Below are positions 22,823 to 33,720 of a stretch of 64,000 bases of DNA, in pieces. Position numbers and translations under genes: made by a program. The notes below the pieces were generated by a model that was not told the origin of the DNA, searched no databases, and saw nothing but the letters and a program-made list of their open reading frames with translations. This DNA comes from Avena insularis (Eukaryota; Streptophyta; Magnoliopsida; Poales; Poaceae). Positions within the stretch are counted from its first letter, which is position 1. Every line of letters starts with the position of its first letter. The stretch is taken from contig CM042684.1 of NCBI GenBank assembly GCA_023614405.1, positions 205,784,941 through 205,848,940 of the forward strand. The letters are read 5' to 3'.

Positions 22823-24254
22823 GTGGTCCGAATCCGGAACCGGTGGGAGGTACTGGGTCTCGGCCCAATCGACGAGAAAGTCCGCCATTGCCTGTGACTT
22901 GATCGTGAGCCGGGGCTCGTACTGGATGGAGTAGGCGGCGAGCTCGATGGCCCATTTGGCGACCCGGCCGGTGGCATCCTTGTTGCTAATGATTTCCGAA
23001 AGGGGTGCAGTGCACACGACCTTGATCGGGTGCTCCTGGAAGTAGTGCTTGAGCTTCTTGCATGATAGGTACACGCCGTAGCACATCTTTTGGTAGTGGG
23101 GGTAGTTCTGCTTGGAGAGGGAGAGAACCTCGCTGAGGTAGTAGACGGGTCTCTGAACTTGCTGAGCCTTGCCTTCCTCGGGGGGCTCCACCACCAGGAC
23201 GACGACCGACGACCAGTGGTGGCTGCTATATAGAGCAACATCGGCTCCTTGCTAGCCGGTGTGGCTAGAACCGGCACTGTGGACAGCATGCGCTTGAGGT
23301 CGTGGAACGCGGTGTCGGCCTGCGAAGCCCAGGAGAACTTGTCCGTCTTTTTCATCAGCTGGTATAGTGGAAGTGCCTTCTCCCCCAGCCGGCTGACGAA
23401 ACGACTGAGGGAAGCCGGGCATCCGGTGAACTTCTGGACTCCAAGCAGGTTCTTGGGCGGTTGCATCCTTTCGATGGCCACGATCTTCTTCGGATTTGCC
23501 TCGATGCCTCGCTGAGATACGAGGAAACCGAGTAGCTGGCCGGATGGTACTCCGAAGACGCATTTTTCCGGGTTCAGCTTCATCTGGTACTGGCGGAGGT
23601 TGCCAAACGTTTCTCGCAGATCCTCGAGGAGGGTGCGCTTTTCCTTGGTCTTGATGACCATGTCATCCACGTAAGCGTGCATGTTTCTTCCTATCTGCGA
23701 GTGCAAGCATTTCTGCACACATCGCTAATAGGTGGCGCCTGCGTTTTTAGGCCGAAAGGCATGGTTACATAGCAGAAAGCCCCGTAGGGGGTGATAAATG
23801 ATGTCTTAATCTGATCAGCCGGGTTTAGCCGGATCTGATTGTATCCGGAATAACAATCTAGAAAAGACAACAAGTCACAGCCGGCCGTGGAATCGATGAC
23901 CTGATCGATACGGGGCAAGGCGAAGGGGTCTTTCGGGAACGCCTTGTTCAGGCTGGTGTAGTCGATACACATGTGCCAGGTCTTGTTCTTTTTCAACACC
24001 AGGACTGGGTTCGCCAGCCAGTCCGGGTGGTACACTTCCATGATGAACCTGGCTACGAGGATCCGGGTGATCTCGTCACCGATTATCTTTCTCTTCTCTT
24101 CTGCGAACCGGCGCAAAGGTTGCTTGACCGGCTTGGCATCCGGACGCACATGAAGTGAGTGCTCGGCGAACTCCCTCGGCACACCCGGCATGTCTTTGGG
24201 AGACCATGCGAAGATGTACCGATTCTCATGGAGGAAGTCGACGAGCGCGCCTTC
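22823..24254 (-). pseudogene. Reverse transcriptase and first RNase H of RLG-4
   Basis: RT motifs in order: VLVLKKNKTWHMCIDYTSLN, CYSGYNQIRL, YGAFCYVTMPFGLK, then after a frameshift near 23730 the catalytic YVDD (about 23673-23662) and GFLVSQRGIEANPKKI. A second frameshift near 23210-23190 precedes the first RNase H (VYYLSEVLSLSKQNYPHYQK), which ends near 22823. RT copies genomic RNA into cDNA inside the particle and RNase H removes the RNA. The frame joins the protease segment through TAG 24257-24255. At least two frameshifts make it non-functional as assembled. Confidence 0.88.
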
Positions 24255-24840
24255 CTATTTGCTGTCTAAGCCGGAACCAATGGTGACGAACTTAGTCGGG
24301 TCGGAGGGGTAAAGCAGGATCCTCTTCGTCTCCTTTGCCGGCTGGAAAGCTCCTTCTCCAGCCGGTTTGCTGCTAGCCGGAATGTCCTGATGGGCCATGG
24401 CCACATGGCGCATGATCGCGCGCTTTTCTTCGACTATGATGAGGGCCTCTGCTAGTTTAGTACCGGCTGAGGCGCACTCCATCGATCGCCTGAAGCAGCC
24501 GGCAACGGTGATCACGCCGTGGGGTCCTGGCATCTTCGTCTTGAGGTATGCGTAGTGGGGGACGGCCATGAACTTGGCGAGGGCGGGGCGCCCGAGGAGA
24601 GCGTCGTAGGAGCTCGTCAAATTTACCACCTCGAACCAGATTGGTTCGCGGCGGAAGTTCTCCTCGGTCCCGAAGATGACGTCCAGCTGGATTTTTCTCA
24701 GCGGAGCGCAGGCTGGCCCTGGCAGTACGCCGTGGAATGTCGTGGTAGTCGGGCGCAGGTCGCTTTCGCGAATGCCCAGCTTCTCCAGCAGGACTAGTAG
24801 AGGAGGTTGAGGCTGCTGCCTCCGTCAATGAGGACGCGCG
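24255..24840 (-). pseudogene. Aspartic protease of RLG-4
   Basis: The active-site motif VLIDGGSSLNLL is readable on the minus strand near 24836-24800. The later flap-side motif YDALLGRPALAKFMAVPH is at about 24612-24560 in another frame, so at least one frameshift separates them. The second frame runs from 24629 to TAG 24257-24255 and then continues as the RT frame, so this stop is an in-frame mutation. Retropepsin cuts the polyprotein. Confidence 0.75.
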
Positions 24841-27172
24841 AAAATCGGCAGGTGCGCGCGTTGGAGACGATGAGGGGGTCGAGCACCATGGCGTAGCCCC
24901 CGGGAGTCGACAGATGCTCCGGTTGATCTGCCCGGCTCCAAGTGATGGGGGTTTCCGACTAGTTCAGGTACTGGGGACCGGAGAAACGATGGCGTTGACC
25001 TTCTTGGAGCGTCGCCTGCGGCTGTGCTTGTCGTCCTGCTCCGTATCGAAGATGTGGTAGGCGGCATGCGGCTGGGGGTAGCCGTTGTTGTTGTTTCCGC
25101 CGTTGCTGCCGTTACCATCATTACCGGCTCCCCTAGCCGGTGGTGGGGGTCCACCGGTGGGGGAGGCGGGAGACGGGGCTGGTTGCCCTGGTCCTTTAGC
25201 TGGCGAGTCCAGCTGCAGTTCCGGGTGGTGTGCGTAGCCGGTTTGAAGGGACCGCTATGCCACTGCACGGGCCGTCAATCATCTGGTCGAAGGTGAGCCG
25301 CTTCGCCTTCTTGCATCGTTAGCAGACGGGCGCACTTTCACGGCATTGACCTGCCACGTGGTAGCGAGGCTTCGCTTTGTCTGGCGGTCCCCGTGGAACC
25401 GGTTGTTGCTGCCGTGACGTCTGGAGGATCCGGCTTCACCAGCCGGATTGCTCGGACGGTCGCGAGCCGGCTCCGTGGGAGTCGGACGGCCTTCCGCGTT
25501 TACTCGGAGGGGCTTCTTCATGGCGGCATCTGCCATGGCATACTGGTCGGCAACCGTCATGATCTCCGCCATGTTTTTCGGCTCGTCACACAGTAGCCGG
25601 TGGTGAAGCATGGTGCCCTCTCGGCATCCTTCGATGAAGAAACCGATGGCTTGGCTCTCCAGGATGCCCTTGCAAGTGTTGCGGAGCTCCGTCCACTTGG
25701 CGAGGTACTCGCGGTCGGTCTCGCGGTCGCCCTGGACGCACAAGGCCAGGTCGCGCGGGCGCCCTAGGCGCTTGTACGTGCCGTTGAAGTTGCGGATGAA
25801 AACCTTCTCGAAATCAGGCCAGGCGTTGATGCTGTTGGGCGCGAGGCTATTGAGCCAGGTCCTTGCCGACCTGGTTAGCATGAGAGGGACGTAACGCACG
25901 GCTGTGCGCTTATTCCCGTGGGCGATGCCGACTGCCGTGGCATTGTCGGTCCACCGCCTTCCGCTTCATGTCATTGCAGATTTGGAGTGTCCACAGGTAG
26001 GGAGAATTTATCCGGAAACGGCTCGTTCCGGATGCGGGGTCCGAAACAAACTGGCCCGGTAGAATCTTCCTCCTCCGTCACACGCGCTTGAGCGAGCAGC
26101 TCGATGCGGTCGCGGGTCCGGATAATCCGGGTTGGGCACGCCCACCTGGCCCGAGAGGCGGGAACCGGCTGGTCTGAGTGCTCCGGCTGGCGGGGGTGGC
26201 GGTGGCGGGTTGCGGTTGACCGCTCGCTCTGGCGCTGGCTGGCCTCGCCGGAGCTGCGACGTCTGCTGCGGGCCCTAGCCGGCTAAGGGGAGGACGCCTG
26301 CTGCGTGTCCCGTGGTGCGCCCCTGCTGTTGGCGGGTAGCCTGCTTTCTCTGGAGTAGCAAAGGTCCTCCTGCGTCTGCCGGTTGGCCCCGGCCTACTCG
26401 TCCGCGACACGGAGGAGCTCCTGGACGCGAGCGCGGCGGGCGGGTTCGCCTCGCCTCCGTGCTGGGTAGTTCTTCTGCTCGCGGCCAGGCGCAAGTTCTT
26501 GATGGGCATGCCGAGGTGGGCCGTAGGGGCAGCGCGGATCCGGTTCTCCGCCCTTCTCCATCCTGCCGCTTAGCTCACCGCCTGACGCCGCACTGCATGG
26601 CCTGCTCGGCTCCACGGTAGCCGGGTGAGGCCGTGCGTGGTCATACTCGCTTAGCGATCTCCGCTATGGGCTGCTGCCAGCTCCATGGCCTCCTGGAGGA
26701 GGATCTGTCTCTCCATGGTGAAGTTGGCCTCCGCCTCCTCCGGGTTGTCCCCGAGGGTAACCGGCGTCAGGAGCCGATCAATGGCATCCTTGACCGGGTT
26801 CCGAGGCTGCGAGGGAGCGGAAGTTCCGACCTCGTCCACGCCTCGCTCCCGTGGCCGGCGGGGCTGCGAGCTGGATCCGGCCGTCATGACCTCCACGCCG
26901 CGAGGTGCGGCGGAGGTGCCGCCGCTTGAGCATGGCGGCCCCGCGACAGAGACGATTTCCCTAGGGAAACGCTCCGGGACGGTGGCGATGTAGACGGGGA
27001 GATCGCCGAATAGCAGAACGGTGCCGTTTGCCGGGAAGGAAGTTCCGGCGAAGCAGGAGGCGTTGTCGATGACGCAGTCGAACTTGCCGAGCGTGAGCAC
27101 CAGGCCGGAGGCCACGCGCTCACCGGCTGAAGTGCGGGGTCCCATGCGGAACGTGACTCCGGTCGAAGCCAT
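24841..27172 (-). pseudogene. gag of RLG-4, frameshifted
   Basis: ATG at 27172 lies two bases after the primer site. The first 174 codons (to TAA 26653-26651) contain a short N-terminal domain ending NGTVLLFGDLPVYIATV and then a low-complexity Ser/Arg/Pro segment. The capsid domain reappears in a different frame at about 25960-25540 (ARTWLNSLAPNSINAWPDF, FIRNFNGTYKRLGRPRD, LLCDEPKNMAEIMTVADQYA). The Arg/Pro/Ala-rich middle (about 26640-26050) cannot be followed in one frame, which implies several indels. A zinc knuckle was not found. Plus-strand frames here are shadows. Confidence 0.78.
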
Positions 27173-27174
27173 CT

Positions 27175-27192
27175 GCCCCACGGTGGGCGCCA
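27175..27192 (-). other. Primer binding site of RLG-4
   Basis: Minus-strand TGGCGCCCACCGTGGGGC, identical to RLG-1, two bases from the LTR edge and two bases before the gag ATG. Confidence 0.88.
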
Positions 27193-27194
27193 AC

Positions 27195-27898
27195 TATCGT
27201 TGTATTGGGAACGGCAGTACCTAAAAAGGTTAGATAGAGGTGTGGGGACTAGCAGGAAAGCTATCAACGGCGTCTGCAAGCGAGATTGGATACGAGCGAG
27301 CGTAGCGGGACGCAAGAAGTACCCAGGTTCAGGGCCCTCGTGGTGAGGTAAAGCCCCTACTCCTGCCTGATCTGACTATGTGAAATATACGAGCTACAAG
27401 TGCTCCTCGAGTTGTATCCTTTAGCTACTGCCTTAAATGAACTGAGACCAACCCTTTCTACTGAGGCCCTCCCTCCCCTTATATAGGAAGAGAGGCAAGG
27501 GTCTCCGCTAGTCCGGCGGGCCCCACAGTGCGGGTCCCACCGACTAGTCATCTATGACCGGCATGGTATGTCACATCGGTGTATGAGCGGTATGGCTATC
27601 GTAGGCACAGTGGACGCCGTGCGAGCCCGTCGTCAAGACAGCAGCTGTTCCCCGCCCACGCCAAGTCTTCGTATGGGCGGTGGTTCCCGTCTTGTCGTCA
27701 GACAGGCATACTGCAATCGACACGCACGCCGCCCCTCCCTCCGATTGATCCGCTATGTTTGTTGTATCCGCTACCTCCTCATGGTCCAGCTAGGGGTGGT
27801 AGCCGTCCATGCTACTCAGACGGCCAGATCTCGGTCACCGCCGAGATCCGATGCCCTGCTTTATTCGGATGGGGTATCCGGGGATCATCCCCCTGACG
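27195..27898 (-). repeat. 5' LTR of RLG-4 (704 bp)
   Basis: It drives the sense transcript; TATA box CTATATAA at 27486-27479 on the minus strand. Its edges read TATCGTTG and CTGACG in plus orientation, where the partner LTR has TGTCATTG and CTAACA, so both termini carry point changes. The flank TTATA matches the left duplication. Confidence 0.88.
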
Positions 27899-28973
27899 TT
27901 ATACATAGACCGACATCCAACTGCATCTATGACTAATAATCCACCTTCAGGTTATCATCCGAACCCCCTCCAGTATTAAGTTGCAAGCAACAGATTATTG
28001 CTTTACGAATTGTGTGTAATGTAAACAATACGATTGTTCTATGAACAAAGGATTGTTGTTTTCTCCCTAGTAGCAACATCACATCTAGTACCTTAGAGAT
28101 TTACTACTTCCCAGTTACGGAGGCATGAACCCACTATCGAGCATAAATACTAACTCTTGGAGTTGCTAGCATCTACTTGGCCAAGATAGCTACTAACAAC
28201 GGAAAGCATGCAAGATCACAAATAACAAAGACATGATAGAATCAATAATCAATCTAAAATAGCATCTCAATATCCATCGGATCCCCGCAAACACAACATG
28301 TAGAATTACAAATAGATGATCTTGATCATGAATGGAGCTCACAAGATCTAGACATGAAAGCACAAAGGAGGAGAACTAGCCATCTAGCTACTACATGGAT
28401 CCGTAGTCCAGAGATGAACTACTCACGCATCACACCGGAGGCTTGCATGGTGATGAAGAAGGCCTCCAGGGTGAATTCCCCTCTCTAGCAGGGTGTCGGG
28501 AAGAGCTTCAGATCCCTCCCGATCTAGGGATGGAGATGACGGTGGCTATAGACTCTTTCATGGATTTTTGATCGAGTACTTAGGGTTTTGGTCCCGAGGG
28601 TAATATATAGGCGGAAGGAGAGGCCGAGGGGGTGCTGGGGTCGGCCAGACCACCCCCTGGCGCGGGCCAGGCTAGGCCACGCGGCCAGGTGGTGTGGTGG
28701 CCCCCTGGCCCCTCTCCGTCTCGTACTCTGACATCTGATGACTTCCGGAAAATAGGCACTTTGGCTTTTGTCTCGTCCAATTCCGAGAATATTCATTTTC
28801 TGACTTTCCTGGAACCAAAAACGAAAAACAAAAGTACCGGCACTGTGGATCTTGTTAATAGGTTAGTCCAAGAAATCATACAAAAAGTACTCCAAAGTGT
28901 GGACAAAACACAAGAAAGTGGATAAAACCAAGCATGGAACATAACAAATTATAGATACATTTGCAATGTATCA
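27899..28973 (-). repeat. 5' LTR of RLG-3, segment right of RLG-4
   Basis: It continues the match to the 3' LTR (about 9188-10258) and ends GTATCA. GTCGC (28974-28978) follows as the target duplication. Open frames here mirror those at 9840-10230 and are not genes. Confidence 0.9.
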
Positions 28974-31634
28974 GTCGCCGCCGCGCCGCCAGGGACGAAC
29001 CCTAGCCAAGATTTCTCTCTCTCCTCCTCTCTGAGCTAGAAACCCTAACCCTAACCTCACCGGTGATCCGCCGCGTCGCCATTTCCGGTCGCACCGGGGC
29101 AAGCAAAGGCTACCGTTTGCGTTCCTCATGCTCCTCTCGGTCATCCCACGGAAGGAATCGAAGCTGCACGCCCTAGTCGAGCTTCCCGACAGCTTCTTCT
29201 CTGATGCTGACTATCATCGATTCCCGCCGCTACAGCGCTCCTCCGACCTTGCCAGCACGCTCTTCAGCTTCGTGGTGAGCTACTGGTCCTCACGGACCTA
29301 TTCAATCCTTCTCTCTTGCCGTGAATCGTCGTTCCACCGTCTGCCCGACACTGTCGCCGCTGTCCGTCATCGGTGACCGCTCTCCGGTGACGATTCCGGA
29401 GCGGTGCCACCACTAACTGGTTCATCGCGACGTCCTCTCTCCAACCAGTCTAAGCCCACGCCGGCCCGTGCTGTAGATCGACGAGTCCGTCCTCGACTGG
29501 GAGGGAGATCCCCATTGATGACATCACCCTGACGTCATGTGATGTCATATAGATATAAATATAGTTTTTCTTTTCAGTAATCATTTTCTATAATAAATAA
29601 ATCCCTGGAAATGACATGGCATAGGTCCCACCAGTCAGTGGCTGGGGTAGAAGAGGTTGGGTATAAAAGGTATTTGTCTCGCGTGGCAAGGGACGTGGCC
29701 TATGGCCCATCTGTCTGTGACCTAGGCTAGGGTTAGTGTTAGTATAAAAAGTATTGTCTTTTTAATAAATAGATAAAACCAAATAAGTTTAATATAAATA
29801 TAATTCCAGAAATTTAATAAAAGGATTAAATCTTGTTAATTCTATATCTTTTGTTTTATAATTCAGAAAAATGTATATAATATATCAAAATGTTTAGAAA
29901 AATAAAATCTACAATTTAACCTTATTATCAAATATGATTGTGTCAATTATTTAAATAATTATTGTTTAATGAAGATTTTATAAGTAATAAAACATTCAAA
30001 ATTCATATTTTAATATTAGTAAATAAGAAAAAATATAAATAATATACCAAAATTCTTATAAAAACAAAATCTATATTTACAAACTTGTTTAAATTATTTT
30101 TCTTTCACTTGACTAATATTTGTTATTTATTAAGTATTTATAAAGTGAGTAAACTTATAAAAATCATATCTTATTATTTAAAATTCAGAAAAATACTTAT
30201 AATATACCAAAATGATCACAAAAATGAAATCTACACACTAAAAAATATCAACTCATACTTTTGAAGTAAAATAAAAGGTAAAGGTCTAATAAATCTTATT
30301 TAAACCCTTTTCTTTTATTTTAATTCATCAAAAATATATAAACCTTTACTATTCTCTTTAGTATTATTTGTTTAAAGTCTAAAAATGTAATAACAAGTCA
30401 ATTAATGTTTAAGTGAAGTTTAATTAGGTCAAACCATTTTAAAATATATCTACTAAAACTATCATCACAAATTAAGGGTATTTTAGTTTTCCTAAAAAGA
30501 TTTTACCAATTATAAAATCAACTAAAATAGTATATTGTTTATCACAAGCAAGTAAGTACTTGTAGAATCACCAAACTTTTATTTACTAATTCCTTCACCA
30601 GTTTCAGAAAAACCACTCAAAGATTTAAACCAAACTCCAAAGTAATTGAAGTAATACCTATTATTTACTTATTAAGTATAACCATTGATTTATCAGATAA
30701 AGAGGTAAATGCATTCACTTATGCTATGATTATTTAATGTAGTAATGTTTTCCTATTTAATAATCTTAGTTAATAAGAAAACCTTAAAGTGTTAGTCTTA
30801 AGTTTCAATACTTTTTACTTTGTAAAATAATATTTTCCTCAAAAGTTATTCTTTTAACAAACATTAAAGTAATCCCTGCACATTTGTTTAAAAGCTCTAA
30901 TGGAGTCTTAATCTTGTTTAAGAAATATTTCAGATACCATGATCCATTTGAATGCTTTAGTATTGTATACTACTTGTTGTATTTACTTATTGTTTCACAC
31001 ACTCTCACAAGCCTTAATAAAGTAGCACAAGTGTGAATCTGTTATAAAAGTGCAACACATTCTAAAGAACTCATTCCCAATTTCCAAACCCTAGATCAGA
31101 TACGGTTATTCCGGGATTCACGTTTATAAAATTTCAATACATTATTTATGCATCGTTGCATCTTGCTTCTTTAAACATTAGTCCTTACCGGACCAATAAT
31201 GTTGTTTATAGAATTTGGGTCTTCTATTGTCTTGAGGACCGTGAGTGCATAATCTTGCAATCACAAAAGGCAAGTTCACAACTTGCTCATGTCCTTTGAT
31301 TATTTTCTATGCTTGTAACTCAACTGTGTCAACACCTGCATTTCAAAAAGGTCAAAAACACTATTCTTACAATTAACTGAAAATATTGGTTACTGATCTA
31401 GGGTGATCAGCTAATCTATAATAACTGGCAATGGAAACGCCATTGTATAGTAATGCATCATCTAGGACTTAACAACCAATGTCGCCAGTGATTCTAGCGC
31501 CATATATTACGCGTCAACCATGAGATTTGGAATGGGACAGAGAAGTCAGTTGTATCTTCTTCCTTTCATATGGAGGCAAGATGACCTTATCGTGACGCTA
31601 GGATTCCTTGTGTGGATCCAGCATATGGGTGGGC
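28974..31634 (+). repeat. Right LTR of RLG-2, second segment
   Basis: The first 550 bp is GC-rich and continues the block broken at 8643. From about 29550 to 31100 the sequence is strongly AT-rich with stops in all frames. TATA-like GTATAAAA motifs occur near 29660 and 29740. I see no gene. It stops where RLC-5 begins at 31635. Calling the whole stretch LTR is inference, because the matching LTR end seen at 3508-3713 is not present here. Confidence 0.5.
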
Positions 31635-33720
31635 TGAAGGAGATATGCCCTAGAGGTAAATAATAAATAGGTTTTTATTGTCATATCTCAATTAGTTTAT
31701 AATAGTTTCATATTGTGATAAAACTGTGCCAAGTAGAAACATCGGTACAGGTGTGGTATGAAATAACCAAGTCCCTAGTAGCCTCTATTCATACTAGTTC
31801 GTTGGTCACGAAGATGATCTGGGTTTCAAGATCATGGGCATTTATGCCGACTGACAACGGGATCATATCATTGGAGAATGATGTGATTGGACATTCCTCG
31901 AAGGATTGCAACACGATCAAGTCATATAGTTCATTGTTGCAACAGATATACCTAGACTCCTTCTCCTTAGACCGTGAGCTCATATTACTCACTGTTTCCC
32001 TAGGCTGCTTAGACTGCATCAACCGTCATCTGGTAATACGGTGGCCATAAAGGTGTACGTTGGGTATTCCGAAGGAACAGTAGATGACATGTGACTGCAA
32101 GACCAGGATTTGTTCACCCATAGACGGGTAAAGATACATACGGCCGGCTTGGTGAGTTTACATCCATAAATGTTGCAACATGTGACTAGGTCACGGGGAT
32201 GTAATATTACGGAAACAAGAAAACAGAACTTGTTGTGAACGAGATTGAACAAAGGTATGGGATACCAATGATCGGATCTCGGACAAGTTGTACCGAGAAA
32301 CAAAAGGAAGAGGATGCTACATTTAGACGGTTCAAATGACATTGTCATCAGGAATGCATAGGGGTCACATGGATATCCCTGGTCCCTCTGTTGATCATTG
32401 ATTTAGATCATGTCTAGAGCATTCCCGAGCCGTGAGAGGATACACTTAAGGGTACGATGAGAGCGATCATTCGTAAGACGGAATCACAGTAAAGAAAGAG
32501 AGAAAGCCGGAATTGTTCCGTGAAGAGATCCGAAGTTGTTCGGAGAAAGAATAAAGGAAAAAGTCCGGAAAAGTGTTTTCGGATAAATAGGAATTTGAAT
32601 ATATATTTATTATATGTTAATTATGAATTAATCTATTCTAAATAATATTTAAGTTAAGATTTATAAAGACAACTTTTTTATTAGGCCAAATCCCGGAGGG
32701 AAAAGGCCTAGAAGAAAAAGATGCAGAAAAAGAATTGGAAAAAGGAAAATCAATGACCATGGTAGATAATCTTAGCAATGCACGGTATGCATCTAACCAC
32801 ACTTTCGTAAAGGGACATTCACTGGGCGGCCCACCGCAATGGCGGTGCCCGTACTTGATTCCGTCTCTTGGTGCTTTCGGTAATTTGAGCCATTAAGGCC
32901 ATTGAAGTAGCCACGACCCACCAGGCGACTCGGGCATGGCCATCTGCCGCATGAGGCGGCTGCCGCCCACCCGATCGCTAATGTGGCCGCTCCCGCTTGG
33001 CGTGCTGGGCATGGGCAGGCCGCCCACTGGTGGTCATTGCTGCTTTTCTTTTTATTTAGGCATTTTCTGTTTTGGCTATTGGGCTGACTTTTTGCCCATC
33101 CGGCCAGGACGAAAATTCCTGTTATTTTCCTTTAAGTAATAGTTCCACATGGCTAAGCTAATGGGGAGGGCACACCCCCTCCGCCTATATAAAGGGGTGC
33201 CCATGGGTGGGATCAAAACACACAATTTTGGAGCAGTCCTTTGGATGAATTTCTCCTTCTCTCTCCCTCTCTCTATACCTTGTGACCATGGCCCCATGTT
33301 TGGGCTGTGCGATCGAGGCACACCTGCAGCACGCCGTTGCGCTACAGGGATTCCTAGTTGGATGTCAACTTCCGCACTCCCGGCGGGATCGGGGAGCCGG
33401 AGGTCTCATCGTGCACCGAATGTGTACGAAGACACGAGGCGCAACACTTGGGGCGCTAGAATATTGTGAGACGGAGCTGTTCCACGATGAAGATGAAGAA
33501 GGAGCAAGGGGTCACCTGCGAGGAGCTTCGCAACCTTGAGGTCAGCTACGAGTACGACTACTTCAACCACATTCCCCGCAGAATGTTAACCGCGTACGGT
33601 CTACAAGGGTATGTATTCTCTATGCTCCGGCCATTACCGCATTACTACATAGATAGATCCTAGGCAGTTTCCGGGGTTACATCATAGGAAAAAAATTGTT
33701 TTCCGCACCGATCCCCAACA
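31635..33720 (+). repeat. 5' LTR of RLC-5 (2086 bp)
   Basis: It starts TGAAGGAGATATGCCC and ends GATCCCCAACA next to the primer site. The TATA box TATATAAA is at 33186-33193. A G/C-rich block (32820-33060) lies before it. The partner LTR is missing from the window. Confidence 0.85.

Larger units (their letters stand above)
15617..27898 (-). mobile_element. RLG-4: complete Tat-lineage Gypsy element with antisense gene
   Basis: A 12.3-kb element flanked by TTATA (15612-15616 and 27899-27903). Minus-strand order: 5' LTR, primer site, gag, protease, RT, RNase H, a second RNase H, integrase, tandem repeats, an intron-bearing gene on the plus strand, polypurine tract, 3' LTR. The second RNase H after the usual one and an extra opposite-strand ORF are known marks of Tat-type Gypsy elements. 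It is visibly more GC-rich than its surroundings. Coding frames hold several stops and frameshifts, so as assembled it is dead. It inserted into the LTR of RLG-3 and is therefore younger. Confidence 0.92.
8644..28973 (-). mobile_element. RLG-3: non-autonomous Athila-like Gypsy, split by RLG-4
   Basis: The segments are 8644-15616 and 27899-28973. On the minus strand: 5' LTR, primer site TGGCGGCGTTGCCGGGGAG, gag plus degenerate protease, 2.7 kb of non-coding DNA, polypurine tract AAGCTTGGGGATGT, 3' LTR. The flanking duplications GTCGT/GTCGC match at 4 of 5 bases. No RT, RNase H or integrase is present, so movement would need enzymes supplied by a relative. The Athila assignment rests on the gag motifs, primer site and polypurine tract. 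It resembles the abundant Triticeae gag-only Gypsy families, but I do not name one. Confidence 0.85.
3508..31634 (+). mobile_element. RLG-2: old non-coding Gypsy element, interrupted by RLG-3 and RLG-4
   Basis: Two segments (3508-8643 and 28974-31634) form the base layer of the left half. Structure on the plus strand: end of the left LTR at 3713, iMet-type primer site at 3716-3727, a 2.5-kb interior without a usable frame, polypurine tract AAGGGGGAGAG at about 6209-6219, and a right LTR opening TGTAACATCC at 6221. The TGTAAC start together with TGGTATCAGAGC suggests a chromovirus-type Gypsy, which is inference. The right LTR is entered by RLG-3 at 8644 and cut by RLC-5 at 31635, so its end is not visible. 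It is the most eroded element here. Confidence 0.65.

Noticed and set aside
29035..29060. AAACCCTAACCCTAACC resembling telomere repeat
   Set aside because: Only about two and a half units inside LTR-like DNA; common by chance in grass GC-rich leaders.
28974..29540. Possible cellular gene fragment in the GC-rich part of RLG-2
   Set aside because: No frame longer than about 80 codons, no splice pattern that extends it, and the same DNA continues at 8400-8643 inside the LTR.
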